From Acidobacteriota bacterium (GTDB lineage: Bacteria > Acidobacteriota > Terriglobia > Terriglobales > Acidobacteriaceae), in contig JARLGJ010000052.1 of assembly GCA_031296105.1 (NCBI GenBank), positions 1 through 57,208 of the forward strand: a stretch of DNA of 57,208 nucleotides. The letters run 5' to 3'. Both the position numbers and the translations under genes were made by a program. Positions 1-8,521 of this stretch are shown one piece after another. The notes under the pieces were generated by a model. It was given only the letters and a program-made list of their open reading frames with translations, had not been told where the DNA came from and searched no databases. Every line of letters starts with the position of its first letter. Position 1 is the first letter of the stretch.

Positions 1-435
1 CTCGATTTTGCGGGTAGATTGCAGCGATGCAAGGGGTTAGAGGTAACTCGTGGAATTCCTGCGACGATGTTTTTTCGCCACGGCAGGAGGGTCTCGCGTC
101 GCGAGATTTGTCCCGCATGGGGGGGATTTGTGGCGTCGGCCCAGGAGGAGCAGGGTGCGGCCTGGCGACGCGGCAATCCTGGCCAGGTGTTTCCCGTCTA
201 TTTTCTGTAAGCCTTGGCACCTGCGGCGCCGCTGGGAGGCAGGCCTTCCGGCTTCGGGCCGGAACAGAATGATCTGCTTGGGACTAGAAGATAGCTTGAA
301 AATTAGCGGAGTTTTATCGGAGAGCCAGAAGGATTACCCAGGTGTGTATATACAGGTTCCTCTTTGGGCACGCTTCGGGTAGAATCGTTGTATACAAAGA
401 GTTACAAACAAAGAATTAAGAGGTCTGTTAGCCGG
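1..435. other. Non-coding leader region with one hairpin
   Basis: No reading frame here looks like a protein; the short open frames overlap each other and have no recognisable content. A hairpin with arms TTCCGGC and GCCGGAA lies at 246-264. It has no T-run, so it could be the end of an upstream transcript or a small structured element. The stretch just before the first gene is AT-richer, and TAGAAT at 379-384 could be a -10 box, but no convincing -35 partner is visible. Confidence 0.4.
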
Positions 436-1254
436 ATGATCAACGGCAAACGTATCGCGGTCGTTTTGCCAGCGTACAACGCGGAAAAAACACTACGCCG
501 CACAATTGAAGAAGTGCCGGAACTTGTGGACGTTTGCATTCTGGTGGACGACCACAGCTCCGACAATACGGTGCAGGTGGCGCGTGAGCTGGGATTGCCG
601 TGCTTTGTGCATGATCGCAACTACGGCTACGGACGCAATCAGCAGACCTGCTATCGCGAGGCCCTGGCGGCCGGCGCGGACGTGGTCATCATGCTGCATC
701 CGGATTATCAATACACGCCACTGCTGATTACGGCCATGGCCAGCCTGGTGGCGTATGGCGTCTATGACGCGGCGCTGGGATCCCGCATTCTGGGAGGAAC
801 GGCGCTGCGCGGCGGAATGCCTCTGTACAAGTACGTTGCCAACCGCCTGCTCACGGGCTTCGAAAATATTTTCCTGCGGGTCAAACTCTCGGAGTACCAC
901 ACGGGGTATCGCGCCTTCAGCCGGGAAGTGTTGCTGAAGCTGCCGCTGGTCGAGAACTCCGACGATTTCGTCTTCGACAATCAGATGCTGGCGCAGTGCG
1001 TGTATTTCGGTTTCCGCATCGGAGAAGTTTCCTGTCCTACCAAGTACTTCAAGGAAGCGTCGTCCATCAATCTGCGGCGCAGCATCACCTACGGGCTCGA
1101 TGTGCTGAAGACGACCATGCAGTTTGCTTTGCAGAAGTGGGGGTTGGCGAAATACGCGATATTCAATCGCGAAGGCCGCCGCCTGGATGCCGATTTCGAG
1201 GATTACTACCGGAACCTGGCGAAGAGCGCCCAATTGAATGCCGCGCCGCGATGA
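436..1254 (+). CDS. Family 2 glycosyltransferase (dolichol-phosphate mannosyltransferase-like)
   Basis: A 272-residue soluble glycosyltransferase that should move a sugar from a nucleotide donor to a lipid or glycan acceptor at the cytoplasmic face of the membrane. The GT-A fold signature is clear: [14 protein letters not shown] near residues 7-20, VDDHSSDNT at 37-45, and the acidic metal/donor site LHPDYQY at 87-93. The ATG at 436 is preferred because the family's first beta strand starts right after it; the frame is open further upstream (ATG at 364), but those 24 residues look like non-coding sequence. There is no C-terminal membrane anchor, unlike many DPM1-like relatives. Two integral membrane proteins with GT-C or GT87 features follow, so the three probably work together on a lipid-linked glycan. 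The acceptor cannot be read from the sequence. Confidence 0.88.
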   Translation: MINGKRIAVVLPAYNAEKTLRRTIEEVPELVDVCILVDDHSSDNTVQVARELGLPCFVHDRNYGYGRNQQTCYREALAAGADVVIMLHPDYQYTPLLITAMASLVAYGVYDAALGSRILGGTALRGGMPLYKYVANRLLTGFENIFLRVKLSEYHTGYRAFSREVLLKLPLVENSDDFVFDNQMLAQCVYFGFRIGEVSCPTKYFKEASSINLRRSITYGLDVLKTTMQFALQKWGLAKYAIFNREGRRLDADFEDYYRNLAKSAQLNAAPR

Positions 1255-1393
1255 GCGGCTTGTTGCACCACACGGAGCACGGCAAAGCATTTCCGATGCA
1301 GCATCGACAGACTCTATCCGGGGCCGCGGGAGGTCCGCGCTCGTGCCGGACGGTTTGCGCCAGCGGTTCAATTTCGAGGAGACCGTAAGCCCA

Positions 1394-2857
1394 GTGAAGC
1401 AACGCACGACGAGCCGGGATGTTTTATTGCTGCTGGGTTTGACCGTGGCCGCATTCGTGGTGCATGGATACCACCCCTACGTGGAAGACGCCGAGATCTA
1501 TCTGCCCGGCATCAAGAAGATGCTGCACCCGGAGATGTACGCGCAGAACACTGGCTTCTTCGCCTCGCACGCGGGGATGACCTTGTTCCCGAACCTGATC
1601 GCCGCTTCGATCCGCGTTACGCACCTGCCGTTTGACTGGGCACTTCTTCTTTGGCAGTTCCTCTGCGTGTTTTTCCTGCTGCTGGCAAGCTGGCGGATTG
1701 GGCGCTTGCTGCTGGGCAGCAAGCTGGCGGCCTGGGGCGGAGCGGCGCTGGTGGCTTCCTTGCTGACGCTTCCGGTGGCTGGCACGGCACTGTACATCAT
1801 GGACCAGTATCTGAACACGCGGTCGCTTTCGGCGGCGGCGGTGATGATGATGGTGGCGTCGATCATCGAGCGGCGTTACATCCCCGCGGTTCTTTGGGGC
1901 GTGTTCACGGCCGCGGTGCATCCGCTCATGTTCGTCTTTGGCGCCGGCTTCGGCGCCATTCTATTTCTGGTGCGCCTGACGCCCGTGCACAAAGAGCAGC
2001 GCGATCTGGTGTTTGCGGCGCTGCTGCCGCTGAGCTTGTTCCCGCCCATGTCGCCGCAGTATCACGAAGCGCTGCTGACGCGTTCGTACTTCTTCCTGGC
2101 GCGCTGGGCGTGGTATGAGTGGCTGGGCTTGCTGGCGCCGTTCGCCGTCTTCTGGTGCTTCGGGCGGATTGCGCGCAAGCGAAACCTTTTGGAGATGGAG
2201 CAGGTCTGCCGCGCGGCGAACATCTTCTCGGCGATTATGGCCGTAGCGTCGCTACTGACGATGCTGCCGGCCTTCGAGCGCTTTACGCTGTTGCAGCCGA
2301 TGCGCTACCTGCACCCTATGTACATATTGATGGCGGTGCTGGGCGGCGGCTTGCTTGCGCAATCCGTCTTGCAGCGTCATGCATGGCGCTGGCTAGTGCT
2401 GTTTGTTCCCCTGTGCGGAGGAATGTTCTACGCGCAGCGGCAGGTGTTTCCGGGCAGCCAGCATTTGGAGTTGCCATGGCGTGCGCCGTCGAATCCGTGG
2501 GTGCAGGCGTTTGTGTGGATTCGCCAGAACACGCCGCCGGATGCTTACTTCGCGCTGAATCCGCGGCACATGGATTTACAGGGCGAGGATGAACACGGCT
2601 TCCGCGCGCTGTCTGAGCGCTCGATGCTGGCCGATGCCGCAAAGGATTCCGGGGTGGTTACGATGTTTCCGGCGATGGCCGATACCTGGAAGGAACAGAT
2701 GCGGGCGCAGGCGGGTTGGAGTGGCTTTCAGCGGCAGGACTTTGCTCGTTTGCATCGCGACTACGGTGTGACCTGGGTGGTGCTCGATCAGGGCAACACC
2801 CTGGGATTGGCGTGTCCGTATCGGAACCAGAGGGTGGAAGTTTGCCGCGTCGATTAA
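1394..2857 (+). CDS. Polytopic membrane protein, probable GT-C-like glycosyltransferase
   Basis: An integral membrane protein of about 487 residues with roughly ten hydrophobic segments and a soluble C-terminal part. Two features suggest the GT-C class of polyprenol-sugar-dependent transferases: an acidic loop right after the first membrane segment (HPYVEDAEIYLPG) and a C-terminal WIRQNTPPDAYFALN segment of the kind often found in that class. The chosen start is GTG 1394, preceded by GAGGAGA at 1376-1382; an ATG at 1238 in the same frame would overlap the upstream gene by 17 bases and add about 50 residues of unconvincing sequence. The protein follows a GT2 enzyme, which could supply its lipid-linked sugar. 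The assignment to GT-C is inference; 'conserved membrane protein' is the safe name. Confidence 0.75.
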   Translation: MKQRTTSRDVLLLLGLTVAAFVVHGYHPYVEDAEIYLPGIKKMLHPEMYAQNTGFFASHAGMTLFPNLIAASIRVTHLPFDWALLLWQFLCVFFLLLASWRIGRLLLGSKLAAWGGAALVASLLTLPVAGTALYIMDQYLNTRSLSAAAVMMMVASIIERRYIPAVLWGVFTAAVHPLMFVFGAGFGAILFLVRLTPVHKEQRDLVFAALLPLSLFPPMSPQYHEALLTRSYFFLARWAWYEWLGLLAPFAVFWCFGRIARKRNLLEMEQVCRAANIFSAIMAVASLLTMLPAFERFTLLQPMRYLHPMYILMAVLGGGLLAQSVLQRHAWRWLVLFVPLCGGMFYAQRQVFPGSQHLELPWRAPSNPWVQAFVWIRQNTPPDAYFALNPRHMDLQGEDEHGFRALSERSMLADAAKDSGVVTMFPAMADTWKEQMRAQAGWSGFQRQDFARLHRDYGVTWVVLDQGNTLGLACPYRNQRVEVCRVD

Positions 2858-3000
2858 ACAGGGCGCGGATGCGGTAATTGGGGAGCGCAGAGCAGCCGGG
2901 GCCAGTAGCGCCGGATCTGCATGTTCGCACCGTATCGAGTACCAGGGAAACTCTGTACGGCAAGGTCCGGCAAGATCCGGACCCAGGAGAAAACCTCAGG

Positions 3001-4305
3001 ATGCTAGAAACAACCCAAAATACCGGAGCCGGGATTCGGTCGATCCCGCTTAAGCCGTATGCCGCGAACACACTGCTCGCCAGGGTACGTACTTACCGGT
3101 GGGGGGTAGCCCTGTTGTGGCTGGGCGTCGCCGTCTCCATGGTTTGCTTTGCTCTTTTCATGGATTTTGCCTGTGACGGCCGCGACTACCTTAAAGCACT
3201 GCGTGGTGAGGGAACCCTGGCGTATTCGCCGCTCTTCCTGAATCCCACATTGCACATCGCGCGCATGATGCCATTGTGGCTAGTGGTGGGGTTGTTTGGC
3301 CTGGCGTACTGCGGCGGATGGCTGATCCAGTTGTGGGCGGGGATGCAGTGCGCAACGCCCGAGGAGCGCCGGATTCTGCGCTACGCGGCGCCGGTGTTGA
3401 CCTTCTTTCCCGGACTGCTGATTTCGGATGTGATTGCCGCCGGCAACCTGGCTTACATTTTGTACGGAATCGTGCTGCTCGCCATGGTTGTGGGATGGCG
3501 GCGCCAGAACTGGACGTGGTTCTACCTGGCCATCCTGGCGGTGGCCTGCGTCAAGATTCATCTTTTGACCATGCTGGCGATTCCGGTCCTTTGCGCAAAG
3601 CGCCAGTGGTGGCGCGCCGTGGCTACGGGCGTGGCCGGCGTGGCCCTGTATGCCGTGCAGCCGCTGCTGTGGCCGCAACAGTTCCAGGCATACGCACACA
3701 CCCTGCAGGGAATGTCGCACTCGCGGCGCGATTTTGGCTGCGCGCCGGTGGGGAACCTGGCCCGCGTGCTGCATCTCATGCAGATGCCCTACGATGTGCT
3801 CTGTTTGGTTTTCTACCTGGTGTTTGCCGCCGGGCTGTTTGGTCTGCTTTTCTGGTTGTCGCGTCTGTACCGCGAGGGCCGCATACGTTTTGAGAGCTGG
3901 GCGCCGGTGATGCTGATCGGTGTGATTCTGCTGGACCCGCGGGTGCAGTCGTATGACATCGCCGCCATCTCTCTGCCGATGGCCCTGCTGGCGCTGCGCA
4001 TGTTGCGCGGCCAGGACGGCAAATTGTGGCATCCATTGGTGTGGGGAGCGGGCGCGGCGTGGCTGGTCCTCAACATTGTGCAGGAAGTCAATGAGGACGT
4101 TGTGACCGTGCTGCCGGATTCGTGGAAGTATCTGGAGATGGCGATTCTGCTGGGCGTATTTGCCAGTGGCGTGCGGATGTTGCTGGCGGAAGCGGCCGTC
4201 GAGCGGCCGTCGCTGGTGGTTCCGCTGGCGCGCGAGCTGCGCTCGCGGGCGCAGAGCCTGGAGGATTTCGATCCGCGCAAAGAAGTGCCGTCGATGGCCG
4301 ACTGA
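3001..4305 (+). CDS. DUF2029/GT87-like polyprenol-phosphate mannosyltransferase-type membrane protein
   Basis: A 434-residue polytopic membrane protein. The first hydrophobic segment (WGVALLWLGVAVSMVCFALF) is followed by an acidic loop, DFACDGRDYLKA, and then by YSPLFLNP. This order (TM1, acidic loop with Asp, Pro-rich 'PL' segment) matches the GT87/DUF2029 membrane glycosyltransferases that use polyprenyl-phosphate sugars. The ATG at 3001 has AGGAG at 2987-2991; the frame is open upstream, but that part has no hydrophobic content. It lies 143 bases after the preceding membrane protein, and a strong bidirectional terminator follows at 4331, so the three left-hand genes probably end as one transcription unit. 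The substrate is unknown. Confidence 0.72.
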   Translation: MLETTQNTGAGIRSIPLKPYAANTLLARVRTYRWGVALLWLGVAVSMVCFALFMDFACDGRDYLKALRGEGTLAYSPLFLNPTLHIARMMPLWLVVGLFGLAYCGGWLIQLWAGMQCATPEERRILRYAAPVLTFFPGLLISDVIAAGNLAYILYGIVLLAMVVGWRRQNWTWFYLAILAVACVKIHLLTMLAIPVLCAKRQWWRAVATGVAGVALYAVQPLLWPQQFQAYAHTLQGMSHSRRDFGCAPVGNLARVLHLMQMPYDVLCLVFYLVFAAGLFGLLFWLSRLYREGRIRFESWAPVMLIGVILLDPRVQSYDIAAISLPMALLALRMLRGQDGKLWHPLVWGAGAAWLVLNIVQEVNEDVVTVLPDSWKYLEMAILLGVFASGVRMLLAEAAVERPSLVVPLARELRSRAQSLEDFDPRKEVPSMAD

Positions 4306-4330
4306 TTTCAGCCTCGCTCCAAATGGAAAA

Positions 4331-4354
4331 GCCCCGTCGAGCGGGGCTTTTTTA
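4331..4354. terminator. Bidirectional rho-independent terminator
   Basis: GCCCCG (4331-4336), loop TCGAG, CGGGGC (4342-4347), with four A before the left arm and a T-run after the right arm. It works on both strands and sits between convergent genes ending at 4305 (plus) and 4373 (minus). Confidence 0.9.
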
Positions 4355-4372
4355 TGTCAGGCGGAGGGTGCT

Positions 4373-5110
4373 CTACTGGCGGAGAATCTCCGTGTTGGCG
4401 CTGGGAATGGAGATGCGCAGCACCTTCTGTTCTTCGTTCATCCACAGGTGCCACTCCGGCCCGTCAGTTTCAATCACAAAGTGGCGCAGGTGCTCGGGGT
4501 GTCCGTTAAGCGGCATGTCCTCGTAGCCCTTGAACTCGATAAACACCTGGGCGGAAAGACGCTGCCGCGGCACCAGGATGGGCACGCGCTGGCGGGCGAG
4601 GTTGCAGGTGTTCATGCCGCCGGAAGCGGGCCGGCAGGATGACGCCAGGTAGCGCCACAGCAGCACCTCGCGCGTGGAGAAGAAATAGTCATCGAGAATG
4701 AAGGTGGCCGGCGTCAGAAAGAACTGCTGGTCCTTGATCGCCTTGCCATCCTCGTTCGAGGAATGCAGGATCAGCACCTGGTCGCCGAGTTCCACGGAGG
4801 AAGTGCTCTTTTCCGGAGCGGTCTCCTTCCATTCGTAATGACTGAAGGTGCCGTCGGGGAGCATGGTTAGTTCGCAACTCTGTTCGAAGCGCTCCTTGCC
4901 CTCGGCCGTCAGCGTGACGCTGGTGGTGCTGTGGGTAGCGTACTGTTGAATCGTAAATTGTTCGGTGGCGGTGCGGAGGCCGTTCTGGAAGATGCCAAAG
5001 GTTCCTTCATCCACCACGGTGGCATTCTTTGGCGCGGGTTTGGTTCCGGCCACAAGCGAAGTGGCCAGCAGGAAAACAGCGGCGGCGGCGAGATGTTTGC
5101 GGGACGGCAT
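4373..5110 (-). CDS. Secreted protein of unknown function
   Basis: I do not recognise a named family. The 245-residue protein begins with a classic signal peptide (MPSRKHLAAAAVFLLATSLVAG), so it should be exported. The mature part alternates beta-strand-like segments with acidic and aromatic residues and has two cysteines (in SSCRPAS and NTCNL) that could form one disulfide in the periplasm. The C-terminal third (WHLWMNEEQKVLRISIP) resembles the final strand pattern of DUF3108-like periplasmic beta proteins, a weak resemblance only. It lies 6 bases downstream of shikimate kinase on the same strand, so co-transcription is likely without implying shared function. Start: the ATG at 5110 directly precedes the signal peptide. 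Confidence 0.65.
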   Translation of the reverse strand: MPSRKHLAAAAVFLLATSLVAGTKPAPKNATVVDEGTFGIFQNGLRTATEQFTIQQYATHSTTSVTLTAEGKERFEQSCELTMLPDGTFSHYEWKETAPEKSTSSVELGDQVLILHSSNEDGKAIKDQQFFLTPATFILDDYFFSTREVLLWRYLASSCRPASGGMNTCNLARQRVPILVPRQRLSAQVFIEFKGYEDMPLNGHPEHLRHFVIETDGPEWHLWMNEEQKVLRISIPSANTEILRQ

Positions 5111-5116
5111 GACAGG

Positions 5117-5671
5117 CTAGAGTGTATCGCGCTTCGGGGCGCACGCGGCGAGCCGTTCCACCAGGCGAACCAGCGAATTCACTAGCACTCCGGGCTCTTC
5201 CGGAGTGGATGGGTAGGCGTAATCCGCCAGTTGATACACCGGCCGGCGCTGCTCGTAGAGGCACCGCAGAAGCTCGGGATCGCGCGCCAGTGGCCTCTGC
5301 TGTGCGCCGTGCGAGATGCGCGCGGAGATCAACTCGAAGGGAGCATCCAGAAAAATGACAGTGGCGCCATGCTGCGTTAGCAACTCGCGGTTGGCCGGCT
5401 GCAGGAAAGCTCCGCCTCCCAGGGCCAGCACACCGGGACGCGGCATGACGGGCAGTAAACGGTCGAGTTGGTGGTGCTCAATGGCGCGGAAGCCGCTTTC
5501 GCCCATGGCGGCGAAGATCTCCGGAATGGGCCCGTGCACGCGCACGATTTCGTTATCGAGGTCGAAGAAGGGACGGCCAAGCCGTGATGCAAGCAAGCGG
5601 CCTACCGTGCTCTTGCCGGCACCCATGAATCCGATGAGTACCAGTAGAGGGGCATGAGGAGAATTGGGCAT
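5117..5671 (-). CDS. aroK: Shikimate kinase
   Basis: It phosphorylates shikimate at the 3-hydroxyl with ATP, the fifth step of chorismate and aromatic amino acid synthesis, in the cytoplasm. The 184-residue length fits the family. Visible motifs, counted from the ATG at 5671: Walker A GFMGAGKST at 14-22, the shikimate-binding FFDLDNEI at 35-42 with Asp37 and Asp39, the FR pair at 61-62, and LGGGAFL at 84-90. An upstream in-frame start at 5710 would add 13 residues before the first beta strand and is less likely. It is followed closely by a secreted protein gene and preceded by the anti-sigma gene. No other aromatic pathway genes are in the window. Confidence 0.95.
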   Translation of the reverse strand: MPNSPHAPLLVLIGFMGAGKSTVGRLLASRLGRPFFDLDNEIVRVHGPIPEIFAAMGESGFRAIEHHQLDRLLPVMPRPGVLALGGGAFLQPANRELLTQHGATVIFLDAPFELISARISHGAQQRPLARDPELLRCLYEQRRPVYQLADYAYPSTPEEPGVLVNSLVRLVERLAACAPKRDTL

Positions 5672-5755
5672 TGCGGAGATTTTATCAGGGACAGCCGGGG
5701 CGCTGCGCAAGAGGCCGCCCGCAAGACGGCCTATCCGTGTAAACCGGGCGAGTGG

Positions 5756-6085
5756 TTACAGGTGGCGCTCCTGCGCGGGCTTGACCAGGCCTTCGCGCTT
5801 GAGTCGCTCTTCAATGCCGTTCCAGACGCGGGGCGCGGGTTCGCGCATTGGCACCAGCAGCTTAGCCTGCTCGGCAATGTAACGAAGGTCCGCCACCAGG
5901 TCGTGGCAGACGGCGCAGGAGCGCAGGTGTTCTTCCTGCTCCGGATTGCCGCCGGCGTCGAGGATGAGCGGCAGATCGCGTTGAAATTCCGCACACTTCA
6001 TGGTGTTTGACTTCCCGGCGCTTGCTGCTTCGCCTTCGGGAGACGCAGTTTGATCGCGGAGCCTTTCGATGGAGTCGGTTTCCAT
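5756..6085 (-). CDS. Soluble zinc-binding anti-sigma factor
   Basis: A 109-residue protein with the ZAS-type zinc site C31, H53-x3-C57-x2-C60 (HLRSCAVC), as in RsrA/ChrR-type anti-sigma factors. It should hold the ECF sigma factor encoded 37 bases upstream inactive. No hydrophobic segment is present, so it looks cytoplasmic rather than membrane-anchored, which points to an internal signal such as redox or metal; that is inference. The start is uncertain: ATG 6085 gives 109 residues, while ATG 6001 (MKCAEFQRDL), with GGGAAG upstream, would give an 81-residue protein beginning right at the zinc domain. Confidence 0.8.
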   Translation of the reverse strand: METDSIERLRDQTASPEGEAASAGKSNTMKCAEFQRDLPLILDAGGNPEQEEHLRSCAVCHDLVADLRYIAEQAKLLVPMREPAPRVWNGIEERLKREGLVKPAQERHL

Positions 6086-6122
6086 AATCTTCAGTGATGA
6101 CCTCGCGCAGCAGCCGCTGCCC

Positions 6123-6836
6123 TTATGCTCTCTTGGATGCTGCTTTTCCGCTACGGTTTTCCCGCAGAAGATCCCGCAATTTCATTCTGGCCTTGTGCAA
6201 CTGCGATTTACTGTTGCCGATGGAGCAGCCCATCATGCCGGCAATTTCATTGTGCTCGTAGCCCTCGACGTCGTGCAGCAGAAAAATCAGGCGGTAGCCC
6301 GGTGGCAATTCCTCGATGGATCGCTCCAGATTGACGCGATCAATGGAACCGGCCAGGGTGCGGTCCTGGGTGCCAATGTCGCGCATGGGGCCGTCTTCTT
6401 CCGAGGGCTCCAGCGTCTCCTGCAACGAAACCTCGGGCAATCCCTTCTTGCGCAGGTGCATCAGCACCACGTTGACGGCCAGGCGGTGCAGCCAGGTGGA
6501 AAAGGCGGACTCGCTGCGGAAGGTGCCAATTTTGCGGTAAAGCTGGAGGAAGGCCTCCTGCGTAAGATCCTCGGCCTCGGCGGTGTTGCCCATCATGCGC
6601 AGGCAAAGGGAATACACCCGGCGCTTGTGCATATTGTAGAGGGCTTCGAAGCTCTCGGCTTCGCCAGCCTGCGCGCGTTGAATGGCCTCGGCTTCGGTCA
6701 TGCCCGAGGGTAGCACGCGAGGAGCCGGGCCGGGGCGGCGCGGCAAAATGTCCACGGCGGTGGGCGCGGAGTCTCCCAGTGAGGGCCCAGGCGGTATATC
6801 CGCCTCTATCTCAGTTGCCTGCTTGCGAATCGGCAA
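6123..6836 (-). CDS. ECF-type RNA polymerase sigma factor (RpoE-like)
   Basis: A sigma-70 family factor of the extracytoplasmic-function group: it replaces the housekeeping sigma to direct core polymerase to stress or envelope promoters. Region 2 is seen as [17 protein letters not shown] followed by [14 protein letters not shown], and region 4 as [20 protein letters not shown] near the C-terminus. At 237 residues it is longer than usual because of a Pro-rich 45-residue N-terminal extension. The start is TTG 6836 with AGGAGA a few bases upstream; an internal ATG ([10 protein letters not shown]) at the family's usual start is the alternative. The downstream gene encodes a zinc anti-sigma factor, the usual partner. 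Confidence 0.92.
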   Translation of the reverse strand: MPIRKQATEIEADIPPGPSLGDSAPTAVDILPRRPGPAPRVLPSGMTEAEAIQRAQAGEAESFEALYNMHKRRVYSLCLRMMGNTAEAEDLTQEAFLQLYRKIGTFRSESAFSTWLHRLAVNVVLMHLRKKGLPEVSLQETLEPSEEDGPMRDIGTQDRTLAGSIDRVNLERSIEELPPGYRLIFLLHDVEGYEHNEIAGMMGCSIGNSKSQLHKARMKLRDLLRENRSGKAASKRA

Positions 6837-6985
6837 TCAGTCTCCTGTTCTTCTCCTGCTGACAGGTCTGATGCACGCCGGGCAAAGTCCGTTGCCTATC
6901 CATTCCTGAGGACTCGCGGCAAGCAGTTGCCGGAGCAGGGTTTGCGCTGCTTTTGAGGGGAAAGTGAGGAGCGGAGAGAATGGCG

Positions 6986-7009
6986 AAGGTCGGGGACGTC
7001 CCCGACCTT
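6986..7009. repeat. Perfect 24-bp palindrome
   Basis: AAGGTCGGGGAC followed directly by its reverse complement, with a short T-run only on the plus-strand side (7008-7012). The gene that would need it as a terminator (the transporter at 7039-8322) is on the minus strand, where no T-run follows. It therefore looks more like a dispersed palindromic element or a binding site than a terminator. Confidence 0.6.
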
Positions 7010-7038
7010 TTTAAAAATATCCCATCCGTGCCCAAGAA

Positions 7039-8322
7039 CTACTTTCCGGCACGGATGGTTTCCAGTCCGTGACCGTTCGGGCCGGTCTCGCGCTGGCGCA
7101 GCAGGAAGGCAAGCACGGTTCCCAGCAGGCCCATGACGGTGAGGATATGAAGCATGGGCAGGTAGCCCGAAGGGTTCGCGGCGCTGGCGCCGGCGGCGTC
7201 ATTGGCCCGGCCCAGGCCCCAGTTCAGTCCGGCCATGCCGACGTTCTGCACCATGGTCATCAGGCCTAGCGCGGTGCCTAGCGCGCGCTCCGGCACAATG
7301 TAGGCCACCGAAGGCCAGATGATGGCCGGCACAAAGGTGAAGGCAAAGCCCAAGATTGCCATGGGGACATACAACGAAACGTGCGTGTAGCCCATCATCA
7401 GGAAGACCGGGAGGAGTAGCAACACTCCCAGGCACATGATGGTGGCGCGGCGGCCCACTTTGTCCGAAAACAGTCCCACAATCGGCGTGCCGAACATGGT
7501 AAAGGCCGTCAACACACTGAGCAGGAAGCCGCCCATGGCGCGGGTCGTGCCGTGCGCATCCATGAAGTACTTCACGGCGAAGGTCTCGAAGGGGAAGATG
7601 GCGGAATAAAAGATCACGCAGAGTCCAACCAGCAAGAGGAAAGAGCGGTTGGTGAGCAGATCCCACACATCGGCGGCGACAATCTTGTCGGCCTCGCCCG
7701 CCCGGCCCAGGGAGAAGCGGCTTTCGGCGCGGGCTTCCATGATCCAGTAGGCGATGGGGCCGATGACGCAGAGGGTGACGAAGGCTACGCCCACCAGCCA
7801 GGGGCCGCGCCAGGTCTCATAGGCCGGATGCGCCCAGGAGGCCGAGTTCTGCGCCAGCCAGGAGCCGAAGCGCGCCAGCATCAACTGCATACCGAGGGCA
7901 AAGCTAAGCTCCTTGCCCTTGAACCACTTGGCGACCGCGGCGGTGAGGGCCACAATGAGCGATTCGGCGCCCATGCCGAAGACGAAGCGTCCGGAGGCCA
8001 TGATGGCAAAGCTTGGGCTGGCGGCGGTGAGCATGGAGCCGGCCAGGCAGATGCAGCCGAAGGTCAGCAGGGCGCGGCGCACGCCGAGCCGGTCGATGAG
8101 CAGGCCGCCGAGAAAGACGGTCATGATGGGCGCGATGGAATAAAACGAGTTCAGCAGGCCAATGTTTTGATCGGTGTAGTGAAGCTGCTTCTGTAACAGG
8201 TCGGCCAGGGGCTCCAGCGCATCATAAAAATAGTAATTGCCGAACATCGTGAGGCTGAGCCAGAAGAGCACAAGCCAGCGATAAGACTTGCTGGGCTCGA
8301 GGGCCTGGGCGGGCTGAGACAT
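7039..8322 (-). CDS. Major facilitator superfamily transporter
   Basis: A 427-residue membrane protein with about twelve hydrophobic segments in two halves, typical of MFS carriers. The family loop 2-3 signature appears as GGLLIDRLGVRRALL (near residues 77-91), and the matching loop in the second half as GLFSDKVGRRATI. The start ATG at 8322 is preceded by AGGAAAGG. It is divergent from the BamA-like gene, 199 bases away, so both promoters must lie in 8323-8521. Substrate cannot be told: the sequence resembles the general metabolite/anion MFS groups, with no diagnostic motif for sugar phosphates, nitrate or drugs. Confidence 0.88.
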   Translation of the reverse strand: MSQPAQALEPSKSYRWLVLFWLSLTMFGNYYFYDALEPLADLLQKQLHYTDQNIGLLNSFYSIAPIMTVFLGGLLIDRLGVRRALLTFGCICLAGSMLTAASPSFAIMASGRFVFGMGAESLIVALTAAVAKWFKGKELSFALGMQLMLARFGSWLAQNSASWAHPAYETWRGPWLVGVAFVTLCVIGPIAYWIMEARAESRFSLGRAGEADKIVAADVWDLLTNRSFLLLVGLCVIFYSAIFPFETFAVKYFMDAHGTTRAMGGFLLSVLTAFTMFGTPIVGLFSDKVGRRATIMCLGVLLLLPVFLMMGYTHVSLYVPMAILGFAFTFVPAIIWPSVAYIVPERALGTALGLMTMVQNVGMAGLNWGLGRANDAAGASAANPSGYLPMLHILTVMGLLGTVLAFLLRQRETGPNGHGLETIRAGK

Positions 8323-8521
8323 GGCGGGAACCTTTCCTGCGTGAAATCGAATGTAAAGTGAATGTAGCAGATGGCGCTGGGAGCCGGAAACCGCCGCGCC
8401 TCGTGCACCTGGGCAGGCCGCAGAGCGGAAGACTACCGGCGTGGAGGGTTAGGATCGTATTCGATCAGTTACAGGCAATCTTGCAGCGAGCCGTTATGAT
8501 AGTGCTCGGGTTTATAAAGTT

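Noticed and set aside
7039..8322. Specific assignment of the MFS protein to sugar-phosphate or nitrate transport
   Set aside because: Only general MFS loops are visible; nothing diagnostic for a substrate.
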